A DNA stretch of 11,273 nucleotides from Phoronis ovalis (Eukaryota > Phoronida > Phoronidae). The number at the start of each line of letters is the position of its first letter. Positions within the stretch are counted from its first letter, which is position 1. Positions 1 through 6,828 of this stretch are shown here, piece by piece. The stretch spans positions 2,037 through 13,309 of the forward strand of contig JAOXYB010038939.1 in the NCBI GenBank assembly GCA_028565635.1, written 5' to 3'. The position numbers were made by a program, and so were the translations under genes. The notes under the pieces are model-generated. The model saw only the letters and a program-made list of their open reading frames with translations. It was not told where the DNA came from and made no database searches.

Positions 1-58
1 CGTGACGTGTTTTCCAACTTTTTACATTCCTCATTATATTTGCTACCCGTCCTTGTAG

Positions 59-155
59 TCATACGTTAGAGAATTACTGCCGTGAAGTCGAGTATTGCCA
101 TTCAATGATGTCGAGCTCCCCGTTTATATTAAATAATGAGCCGCTGGGTCATTGA
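59..155 (+). other. Weak candidate exon or chance open frame at the left edge
   Basis: A plus-strand frame is open from position 6 to a TGA at 153-155. An acceptor-like CCGTCCTTGTAG ends at 58, after which the frame reads C-S-H-T-L-E-N-Y-C-R-E-V-E-Y-C-H and continues for about 15 residues. The patch is more GC-rich than its surroundings. No family is recognised, no donor follows, and 50-codon open runs are expected by chance here, so this is at best suggestive. Confidence 0.12.
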
Positions 156-303
156 AAAAGCTAGCGCCTAATGTGCTTACGTATGAGAATCTGCAAATAG
201 GAATCAGCCCACAAGATTTTTTTACTAAAGGTCGCTCTATGTGGGAAAAATAATTCTTAACTATCCCGGGTTAACTAGCTACATTTTTTTACGCCTAGCT
301 ATG

Positions 304-326
304 TAAAATTATATAGAAACATCTCT
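304..326 (+). repeat. Left terminal inverted repeat
   Basis: A 23-bp arm ending ACATCTCT on its inner side, with its exact reverse complement at 1090-1112. It is preceded by GCTATG and followed by GCTTAATTAAAATAGCTCTG, in which CTCTGCTT occurs twice about 20 bp apart. Confidence 0.75.
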
Positions 327-1010
327 GCTTAATTAAAATAGCTCTGCTTGGAGTCAATAGATATGTCGTCTGAGAAAATATTTTATACTCGCCTCAAAGG
401 ATTACTAACACAATGAAATCTGTAGAGAGAGGCAAAAACTATTATCAGTTGTGTCGAAATGTACCACTAATTTGCTATTAATTTTGAAACATTAAAATCC
501 TTTAAATGATTTTACGTCAATCTTCTGCTGCTTATATATGCATTATGGATATGAAATTTCACACTCTTTTTTTGCAGGAAATAAATGAGCTGGAAAATTG
601 TTTTAGTGTCAAATTTTATAATAGGTTGTGAAAATACATACAATGACTATAATTCTTCCTTTTAAACACACTCACCAAAAAGCAAAAAGCCCTTTGACCG
701 CAGTCATTTGTTTATTGGCTTTTATAATTTTTTCAACGTATCCTTATTCCCAGACCGGTCCTTATTATAACTATTCAACAAACATTCTAAAATGATATTT
801 TAGTTCATCGTTTAGAAAATACTGATAAATTGATCCAAAAACACTCTTTGGCAAAGTGACCAAGGTACAAGTGGAAACTCTACAAAACCGCAACGTATCA
901 AATTGGCAAGTTGTCGAGATGCATATATTTTTAATAATTTTTTGAACTCCGCGGTTAAAAACTTCTATCTATAGTTTCACAGTTGTTGAAAACCATCAAC
1001 TAATTACATT

Positions 1011-1112
1011 TAATTGGGCTTCAGTCTCAGCAGTGTTTGTGTACTGTCCTCGCAGGTGTCTCCGGAAACACAGCGTTTATTGATGAATTAGAGATGTTTC
1101 TATATAATTTTA
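1011..1112 (+). other. GC-richer patch with open frames on both strands, inside the right end of the transposon candidate
   Basis: On the plus strand a frame is open from a TAA near 1000 to about 1200. A possible CTAAT branch point, a CTTCAG acceptor and a GTAGGT donor would bracket a 33-codon phase-0 exon beginning S-Q-Q-C-L-C-T-V-L-A-G-V-S-G-N. On the minus strand a shorter frame reads K-R-C-V-S-G-D-T-C-E-D-S. Neither is recognised. Overlap with the inverted-repeat arm argues that this is element sequence rather than a host exon. Confidence 0.15.
1090..1112 (-). repeat. Right terminal inverted repeat
   Basis: Starts AGAGATGTTTCTATATAATT and ends TTA; it is the exact reverse complement of 304-326. 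Flanking sequence to the right is GATCTAATTTAG, which shares no direct duplication with the left flank beyond the TA already inside the arms. Confidence 0.75.
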
Positions 1113-2065
1113 GATCTAATTTAGTAGGTATCGTGAAATTGCAATATACATTATTTTTTTTTTTAATACTACACTGTCCTGCTCATGATGTCTTTTATTA
1201 AATACTAAACAAGATCCGAATAATGTTTGCCCGGTATAGTATCGATATGTTGTCACTGGCAAAAAGTGTATACCATGCATGCTACTATTCAGTCTCTCCA
1301 CATCTAAAGAAAAGGGATTACTTTTTAGTTGACATAACTATTTTTCAACAGATTGTTATCGAAACCTGATACTTTTAATCTTTTCTAAACGCTTTAAAAA
1401 AGTTCATCATAAATTAAGTTGTAAGGCTAACGATGCCCCTGGGGGAGTATATAACAATTTGATGCTTTCTTCTCGAAAGTAATATACATTTATGTATTTA
1501 TACTAATATTTTAACAGGGTACACGTAAATCCCAGTGGTTGCTTTATGGGTGGTCGTGGTAAAAAGATTTTTGAATGTTTCAAGTGGAGGTTTGAAATGT
1601 GGTAAAACCCCCTATAATAATACATGAACCTTTTACATTGTTGAAAACGTAAAAGATCTGGGACTATTATAACTAAGTTGGAAAAGATGAATTCACACAT
1701 AGTTCTACATGTTTTCTATTCTTTAGCAGAGGGCGTGGAAAGTAAATTACCACTTATAGAACAGAAGCCTAAAAGTATGTAGGCTTGCACTAATTAACCT
1801 TTACACACGTGTCACTTTACTCTGCTAATTCTATACTGCAGATGATATCAAAACATTTTATTTAGAAACCTCATAGTTATTCTTTGTTTTATAATAAGCA
1901 GCTGTACATTTTTCTCTACATAATTTTGTTCAGATAGTTTTACTTGAATGTACAGATTGTTTTGGGACAGAGCTGTAACTAGTGTATAATACTTAAGAAA
2001 TAGTTCCAGCTTACATGTATACTTAATGTACCAAATCAAATGACTGCATTACTTAAATACTATAT
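1113..2065. other. AT-rich stretch without a supported gene
   Basis: Holds an 11-base T run at 1154-1164, a small GC patch around 1430-1450 (CCCCTGGGGG), and minus-strand frames of 63-65 codons at 1700-1503 and 2039-1848. These have no splice-site support, no recognisable motif and low-complexity composition. The minus-strand AATAAA near 1862-1857 could serve as a poly(A) signal for the weak terminal-exon candidate just to the right. Confidence 0.4.
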
Positions 2066-2160
2066 CTATTCTAGAATTTCCTGTAAACGAGCGCCCGGTC
2101 TAACCCGGTGTGTCTGATCGGCAATTTCCCAGGCTATGTCATTTCTCGTAGATTCTAGGC
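2066..2160 (-). CDS. Weak candidate terminal exon, unrecognised
   Basis: Seen: the minus strand has an acceptor-like TTTCTATATTTATAG directly before 2160, then 2 bases plus 30 sense codons and a TAG at 2068-2066. The peptide reads L-E-S-T-R-N-D-I-A-W-E-I-A-D-Q-T-H-R-V-R-P-G-A-R and ends L-Q-E-I-L-E. It is charged, with no cysteine. The middle of the patch is clearly more GC-rich than its surroundings. A minus-strand AATAAA lies about 200 nt downstream. It would need a phase-1 upstream exon, so it cannot follow exon 2 (phase-0 end) directly. It could be an alternative last exon fed by another exon, a gene fragment inside the intron, a transposon remnant or chance. No family is recognised. Confidence 0.18.
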
Positions 2161-2834
2161 CTATAAATATAGAAAGCTACAATTGCCTAAAAACTTAAAA
2201 AGTGTGAAGTCTGACAAAATGCCCTTCCTTTGGCGAACAAAGCAGTTATCTCTAACCCCCTCCCCACTTCAACCCAACAAATATGTGAATGGCCATTAAA
2301 ATAGTATCAGAATGCAAACAACGGCATGAAAGATTAAGCAAATATGTTTAAAAAAATGTAAATCGTTCCCTAAGGCATACTTAGTCCTCATAGCTATTTA
2401 TACCTCCGTTCACCGACTCTCAATTTTATTTTGTACCGGCTATATATTTAGCATTGTATAATTTTGGCAAAAAAACGTGTTATGCTATTAAATTACTATA
2501 ATATATTTTCTCTGCACTCTCTAGAATATATCTGGTATGTGTTGATCTATTGAACTTTACGTTTGTTTTGCTTATGAGGTTTTACAAGTGATTTCCCTCT
2601 AGGACATCCTTACAAGTCGTTGATTTAGGCTAAAGCTTTGTTTTACTTTAATTAGCTTTATCAAGTCTTTTAAACATCTTTTGTTTTACTTTAATTATAG
2701 TTTAATTATATTATAATCTAAAGACGTTAGAGTATGACTCTCTCAATGATACGACAAATGTAAGTTTAATTATTTCTCGGAGCAATGAACGTCTGAAAAA
2801 TGATTCTTGGAATATCATGCCATGCCAGCTGTTA
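2161..2834. other. AT-rich presumed intronic stretch
   Basis: No supported gene. An 18-bp direct repeat TTTGTTTTACTTTAATTA occurs at 2637-2654 and 2680-2697, a 43-bp spacing. A C-rich patch (CCCCCTCCCCAC) lies near 2255-2266, inside a 43-codon plus-strand open frame that I take as chance. Confidence 0.4.
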
Positions 2835-2960
2835 ATTTTTGTCAAATGGAACACACGTATATCCCGAAGCTGCATCAGCGGTTACACTTCCAAAATGAGC
2901 TATGTAGCTTCTGCTAAACGCTAAATGGGATGTAGGACAAAATAAAACTACCCAGATTTG
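2835..2960 (-). other. Protein-like 42-codon open frame, unrecognised
   Basis: Between stops at 2963-2961 and 2834-2832 the minus strand is open for 42 codons without an ATG. The second half reads H-F-G-S-V-T-A-D-A-A-S-G-Y-T-C-V-P-F-D-K-N. This half is GC-richer than average and in the same orientation as the BMPER-like gene. There is no convincing acceptor-donor pair and no recognised family. It may be a degraded repeat or gene fragment, or chance. Confidence 0.12.
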
Positions 2961-3157
2961 TCACTCTTCATAATGTTTGTTGCAGGTATGATAAGTCTTG
3001 CATTTGGTGTTAATTGTTGTTCGCTCTTTCTAATTATATTTTGAGTTTCAAATCGCGTCCACCACATGGAAATCTAACGGTTTTGAGATTTGAGGGCTAT
3101 TCTAGTTTTAGAAATATTGCATGTCTAATTATATCTTTATAAACAGAGCAAGTGAGA

Positions 3158-3160
<3 letters not shown>

Positions 3161-3221
<61 letters not shown>
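3161..3221 (+). repeat. (GA)30 microsatellite
   Basis: Thirty uninterrupted GA units plus a final G, preceded by GTGAGAGCT. It lies about 400 bp past the exon 2 donor, within the presumed intron 2. Pure dinucleotide tracts of this length are usually length-polymorphic, and the strand can form purine-rich triplex structures. Confidence 0.97.
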
Positions 3222-3224
<3 letters not shown>

Positions 3225-3626
3225 TTTGTAAAGGTTTGCATCCGCTTTGCACCTGAATTAAAAACCTATAGCGTTATATATATATAGAATTTATAATTCA
3301 AGTTCTTGATACTTTCCTTTTCTTTAAATTACGTATAATTCAATGCAGAAATATTAAGAACAGCTTATTATTGGTTTGACGTTTTACTGGTTTTGTTTAT
3401 TCACTGTTTTCGTAATAAAGTGTAATAACTATGCGTATCCAAAAGACAGCGTGTTATTATACATATGTACCTTAAGGACGACAGAAATGGAGTGCAGTAT
3501 GATAAATGGATAACACTTAAAACAATTTATGTACAGTTGTTAAAAGGATATCCGGCCAGATCAACGTAAATGTATCACTTAGCTTAAGAGAGTAATTATC
3601 TTGTCATTAATTACCAGTGCACATAC
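3222..3626. other. AT-rich stretch just past exon 2, nothing recognised
   Basis: This starts after the GA tract and runs up to the exon 2 donor. It contains a short TA repeat (TATATATATATAG near 3276-3288). If intron 2 were retained, the exon 2 frame would run on for 16 codons (V-C-A-L-V-I-N-D-K and on) to a stop at about 3579. Confidence 0.4.
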
Positions 3627-3712
3627 CTTACAAATACAGGTAATACAAGGATTGTCTGATATTAAAGATATATGAACTTCTTCGCCTTCGTTCTCACATG
3701 TAGCAACGCTAC
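3627..3712 (-). CDS. BMPER: Exon 2 of a crossveinless-2/BMPER-like gene: N-terminal clip and first half of VWC domain 1
   Basis: Seen: 86 nt (2 + 28 codons) between a short T-rich acceptor ending TTGTTGTAG and a strong donor, AAG|GTATGT. It encodes residues 26-53 of the joined protein: a short segment before Cys30, then C-E-N-E-G-E-E, then [11 protein letters not shown]. Cysteines are 30, 47, 50 and 52, and C-x-x-C-x-C is the VWC signature. Known from the family, by memory: the first VWC domain of crossveinless-2 has a near-identical C-E-N-E-G-E stretch and a D-N-P-C core, and this domain with its N-terminal clip makes the main BMP contact. Kielin, chordin and VWC2 proteins lack this combination as far as I recall. 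The remaining VWC1 cysteines and all later domains (more VWC, VWD, TIL) must be in exons outside the window. The exon is phase 1 in and phase 0 out. Confidence 0.85.
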
Positions 3713-6090
3713 CTACAACAAAAAACCTTGGTAACATTTCTGGAGCACACAAGACCAATAACTGAAAAATGTCACAGGGTTTGTCTAAACTGCCACTTGG
3801 GGATATTAAAAATGAATACATATTTCGTTTAGCATATCTCTTACCGTATATCAGTGAAATGTCAATTCAATTTGTAAAAACTTTCATTTGTGGTCAGCAG
3901 GTAAACAAATACAACATGAAAAACAATACATTTCAAGGTAGAAGTTGAATTTACTGTAAGCTTGTGAACCATATATACTTGATGTCTTTCCATACTAGGT
4001 ATATCAACAATTGTAGAAATTTATACAAGATAAAACATGTTTTGTATTAGAACGTAATAAAATTATTATTATCTTGATGACGAGTTTCTTACGTAAATAC
4101 TGATGGCATTCACTAACTTAATTAGCTCAAGTGTTTTATGTTCAGAGTCTGTATTACCTTACATATTCATAAATATATAATTAAGTCTAAGATTAGTCAA
4201 TTTTTAATTTTTGCAAAGGGTGTTAGTTGATTTATCGCATATATAAAAGTACATCAAAATTGGAATCACTGTAAAAAAGTGCCTTTATGTAAAAGTAAAT
4301 ATGACACAAAAAGGACGGTGAATATTTAGTACTCAAATATTACAACAAAATAAAAAGAGCATATTTTGGAAAAAGGAATAAAAGTTAATCTTAAATAATT
4401 GGGTTCTGTGCAATGAATATATACGTTTGAATGTTAAATCTTATCAAAGTATCAATAAAGCGCACAGTATATAAATTCCTTACCATTTTCTATGTCATAA
4501 TCTTATACAATATACCAGAAATTACCGAAAATATAATGAATAAGTCTATATAAGAACATTAACCAAATGTATACATGTAAAATCAAAAACAGTTTGTGTT
4601 AAATTTATAATAAGTAACATTAAGAATTAATGTGATATTTATAAACTACATGTAGCGTATTTATAGTGAAACAGGTGGTAGAAACATATGGCTAAAGAAT
4701 TTAACGGGCAATTTGCGATCTGATTCTTGTAATCATTTAACCTGTGTCAAAATTCTGTACTTTTAGTGCTTTCAGATTCTTTAACAATAATTCTGCATAA
4801 ACTAAATGAATCACCTATCTTATATAATTATAGAATATTAGTTAAAATAGATTGGTAGAAATTCTTGCATAGTAGGGTATGGTCCGATGTCCTTACTGCT
4901 GTCTACATACCTTACATACACTGGTTATTTTTAATTTATTCTTGCAGAAAAACCGATATTCTGTTATCAATTATTATCAATTGTACAGCAGTACTATCAA
5001 TAATAAATTAATTGTTTTTAGCAACAAGAAGTAGACATTGTGCACTTAGGATAATGAAGAGTATATATATATTTCGTAGACATCAATGTTTTATTAACAA
5101 GCATCAGTTACACTGTTAGACATATACATTTGTCAATTTGAAAAATTCAAATAATAGAAACAGTATGCTAAACATTATCTAATTAGTTTAAACAATAATT
5201 AGTCTTTAATTTGTTAAGGTGCATAATTTTGATAAACTATATTCTATTAAAACCTGAAAATTGATGTATTGTACCCTATCCAAGACCGGTATATGAGCAC
5301 TATATGTAACTTGATTTGGTTATACAGCTGAATATATAATTAGTGTATTATAAGGACTAATACCTCATTTAGAGGTCGTTAAAACACTAGGAAAATATTG
5401 CTAATAAATTTTGCAAGATCGTCTAAAGTGACTGTGCAAAAGAGGTAATTAATAATTCACTGAAATAGAACACAGCTTTGAACAACAGACATTTAGATCT
5501 TCTCCATTCGTTCTTAACACTTCTAATCAAATAGACCAAACGTTTTTCATCTTCTACAATGAGTATATCTTCCAATTAACGATGAACATATCCACAACTT
5601 CCAGGCACAATTTCAGCCATATCCTTTAGTGCATCCCTATAATCTATTGTAAACATGCGACATATCACGAATTACCCTACATATAGTGAAAATCCGAATT
5701 CATTGATTAGGAAAAAAGCTCTTGAAATTACTCATTGTCATACAGTTTGCCTGTTTTCTCTACGAACGCCTTTTGAAGTGTTTTGTGTATAAACTTCAAT
5801 TTTGAAAATATGTATATATTCATAGTACTGCAAACAATTTCTATTCAATATGTATTATAGTAAAAAAACTAACTAATTCTAATTAATGAGCGGAAATTAA
5901 AAATAATCTGTGTTAGTGCGATGCTATATATATACAAAATATTCTTACTCAGGAGGATTGCCTAAGAGATAAAAATCAAGTTAATTACAGGTTTATTAAA
6001 GAATCATGTTGAAAACTAAGTATAAAGTCATAATTTTAATACATAAATAATATTTATACTGTATAAAACAAAAAATACAAAATAACCTAC
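3713..6090 (-). other. Intron 1 of the BMPER-like gene
   Basis: This is a 2,378-nt GT-AG intron, phase 1, with donor GTAGGT at 6090-6085 and acceptor TTTTTTGTTGTAG ending at 3713. It is strongly AT-rich. A phase-1 intron between the signal peptide and the first extracellular domain is the usual arrangement in secreted modular proteins. I found no second exon, transposon ends or conserved-looking patch inside. A donor-like AAG|GTATGT on the minus strand near 4910 has an acceptor-like CTGCAAG 30 nt upstream, but including it would destroy the clean exon 1-exon 2 junction. Confidence 0.75.
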
Positions 6091-6219
6091 CCGAAATAGC
6101 TTGTGCCCTTATTCCTAGTAAACGAAATAAGATTACAGTAATTGTAAACACGGTTTTCTTCATGGCGCACACATCAAGTCATGACACTGGTCTACTAGTG
6201 TCCTGTAGACTGGCCGACT
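6091..6219 (-). CDS. BMPER: Exon 1 of a crossveinless-2/BMPER-like gene: 5' leader, start codon and signal peptide (coding part 6163-6091)
   Basis: Seen: the ATG at 6163-6161 opens 24 codons plus one base, ending at a GTAGGT donor (6090-6085). An in-frame TGA at 6181-6179 closes the frame upstream, and the start context is good (GCGCC before ATG, A after). The peptide starts MKKTVFTITV, with a basic n-region, a hydrophobic core at about residues 5-18 and an A-Q-A motif at 20-22, a likely signal-peptidase site. One arginine (residue 14) interrupts the core. The phase-1 end leaves a G, which joins the GT of exon 2 as Gly25, so the junction reads I-S-G-S-V-A. Known: BMPER/crossveinless-2 is secreted and binds BMPs extracellularly; its mature N-terminus has a similar short stretch with a Gly-Ser before the first Cys. 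Inferred: this is the true first coding exon. The leader end (6219) rests on promoter spacing only. Confidence 0.8.
6160..6182 (-). promoter_or_regulatory. Two minimal upstream ORFs chained into the main start codon
   Basis: In the leader the minus strand reads uATG1 at 6182-6180 (ATG ACT TGA), then uATG2 at 6174-6172 (ATG TGT GCG CCA TGA). The stop of uORF1 shares one base with uATG2 (TGATG). The stop of uORF2 overlaps the main start as ATGA, with TG shared. uATG1 has G at -3, uATG2 has T at -3 (weak), and the main ATG has G at -3. Such overlaps are compatible with leaky scanning or termination-reinitiation control of translation. This holds only if transcription starts upstream of 6182, as the promoter elements suggest. 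Confidence 0.5.
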
Positions 6220-6282
6220 GATTGTATGAACGAAGAAACCAGCTTAAATACTTCCACTACAAAACACGATGGCTAATTATCT
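6216..6282 (-). promoter_or_regulatory. Core promoter of the BMPER-like gene: TATA-like box plus initiator
   Basis: On the minus strand TATTTAAG (6250-6243) is followed by TCAGTC (6221-6216), which fits the animal initiator consensus TCAKTY. With the A at 6219 as +1, the box starts at -31, the canonical distance. The leader to the ATG would be 56 nt. An AGACC at +27 to +31 resembles a downstream promoter element but is one base out of register. Just upstream, AGATAATTAG (6282-6273) overlaps a GATA site and a TAATTA homeodomain core. The positions are seen; the function is inferred. Confidence 0.5.
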
Positions 6283-6687
6283 GGGGGTTACTTCTCAATG
6301 TAACCTAGGTTCAATGTTAGAAAATGTTTACTTTTAAAACAAACATTAAACTAATAACTAAAATGAAGATTGTGAGTATCACACATTTCAAGAAATAATT
6401 TATTAAAATAATTATTACAGCTATACAGTTCAAATACGTCTCTAGCGAGAGGTATAGTGCTCATTATCATTACCCATAATACACCACTTTGCAACTGATT
6501 TATGGTTAGAATCCTCCGTATCACAGCACTAAAACACATTTTCGGACACTATCTGACGCAGATTTAAATTAAACTGAACATATTGGTCCCGCGAATTCAT
6601 CCACTAAGTTAAGATATCCATTGCTTCATGTAATTGGAACTTAAATATGGCGAATAAAACTTTTTCAGTACACATGTTTTGTCATAG
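6283..6687. other. Immediate upstream flank of the BMPER-like promoter
   Basis: AT-rich, no supported exon. It contains a TGTTTAC forkhead-like site near 6325 on the plus strand and a minus-strand AATAAA at 6404-6399 that could end an upstream minus-strand transcript. A 62-codon minus-strand frame at 6539-6351 has no supporting signal. Confidence 0.35.
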
Positions 6688-6825
6688 CTACAAAGCTAAG
6701 ATTATTTGTAAAGCTGCGAGGGCTCTTTCGTTCACAGTCATTTTACAAACTCTACCCTCATCTAATTCGACCAGAAAAGTCTCACCACGAGTGTGACCCC
6801 CGGAAAGGAATATTCTTTTCAAACA
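6688..6825 (-). CDS. Candidate exon or gene fragment, protein-like, unrecognised
   Basis: Seen: between stops at 6828-6826 and 6690-6688 the minus strand is open for 45 codons. It reads F-L-S-G-G-H-T-R-G-E-T-F-L-V-E-L-D-E-G-R, then about 20 more residues including N-E-R-A-L-A-A-L-Q-I-I-L-A-L. The composition is unlike the lysine- and asparagine-rich translations of the AT-rich surroundings: it has acidic and basic residues mixed with Gly, Ala and Leu. The patch is clearly GC-richer than its flanks. Two plus-strand frames are open here too, which weakens the case. Possible internal donors are CGTG|GTGAGA and GAGG|GTAGAG. It lies about 470 bp upstream of the BMPER-like promoter on the same strand, with a possible poly(A) signal at 6404-6399. 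It could be the last exon of an upstream gene, a repeat-derived fragment, or chance. Confidence 0.25.
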   Translation of the reverse strand, partial: CLKRIFLSGGHTRGETFLVELDEGRVCKMTVNERALAALQIILAL

Positions 6826-6828
6826 CTA

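Larger units (their letters stand above)
304..1112. mobile_element. Candidate non-autonomous DNA transposon (TA-flanked, 23-bp terminal inverted repeats)
   Basis: Positions 304-326 and 1090-1112 are perfect reverse complements over 23 bp: TAAAATTATATAGAAACATC plus TCT at the left, mirrored at the right. Allowing one mismatch extends this to about 26 bp. The outermost bases are TA at both ends, so an element at 306-1110 with a TA target duplication is the simplest reading, as in Tc1/mariner-type elements. The body is about 805 bp with no transposase-length frame, so any mobility would depend on a transposase elsewhere. Beyond the arms the two ends diverge, though AATT-rich stretches may be an older continuation. 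A chance 23-bp match at this distance is very unlikely in 11 kb. The superfamily is uncertain. Confidence 0.55.
1..3626 (-). other. Presumed 5' part of intron 2 of the BMPER-like gene
   Basis: The strong donor at 3626-3621 opens an intron for which I find no acceptable continuation. The next exon should start in phase 0 and supply the remaining VWC1 cysteines (C-x4-C and later pairs). No minus-strand frame with such spacing behind an acceptor was found down to position 1. A minus-strand C-R-E-K-C read near 1905 has the wrong spacing and no acceptor. If this is right, intron 2 exceeds 3.6 kb and everything in this part, including the inverted-repeat element and the GA tract, is intronic. It is inferred from absence, so a diverged exon could have been missed. 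Confidence 0.55.

Noticed and set aside
1503-1700. 65-codon minus-strand frame with several cysteines and prolines
   Set aside because: Cysteine spacing does not fit VWC, no acceptor or donor matches, and the length is within chance expectation.
1848-1912. Minus-strand reading L-C-R-E-K-C resembling the next VWC1 cysteine pair of the BMPER-like gene
   Set aside because: The cysteine spacing is one residue short of the family pattern, a TGA lies three codons upstream in frame, and there is no AG acceptor between them.
2215-2302. Plus-strand ORF beginning M-P-F-L-W-R-T-K
   Set aside because: Only 26 codons from ATG; its look depends on a C-rich patch, and there is no donor or family match.
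4905-4947. 30-nt mini-exon on the minus strand between CTGCAAG and AAG|GTATGT in intron 1
   Set aside because: Exons 1 and 2 already join in perfect phase to make a conserved Gly-Ser junction; inserting it would add stops or break the frame. The same stretch also looks like a plus-strand acceptor (TTCTTGCAG), showing how easily such signals arise here.
6187-6193. AGACC as a downstream promoter element
   Set aside because: It sits one base out of register relative to the initiator, and the strict spacing of that element makes it unconvincing alongside a TATA-like box.
6711-6735. GGCTCTTT resembling the histone mRNA 3' stem-loop
   Set aside because: The second arm needed for the stem (AGAGCC) is missing and no histone frame is nearby.
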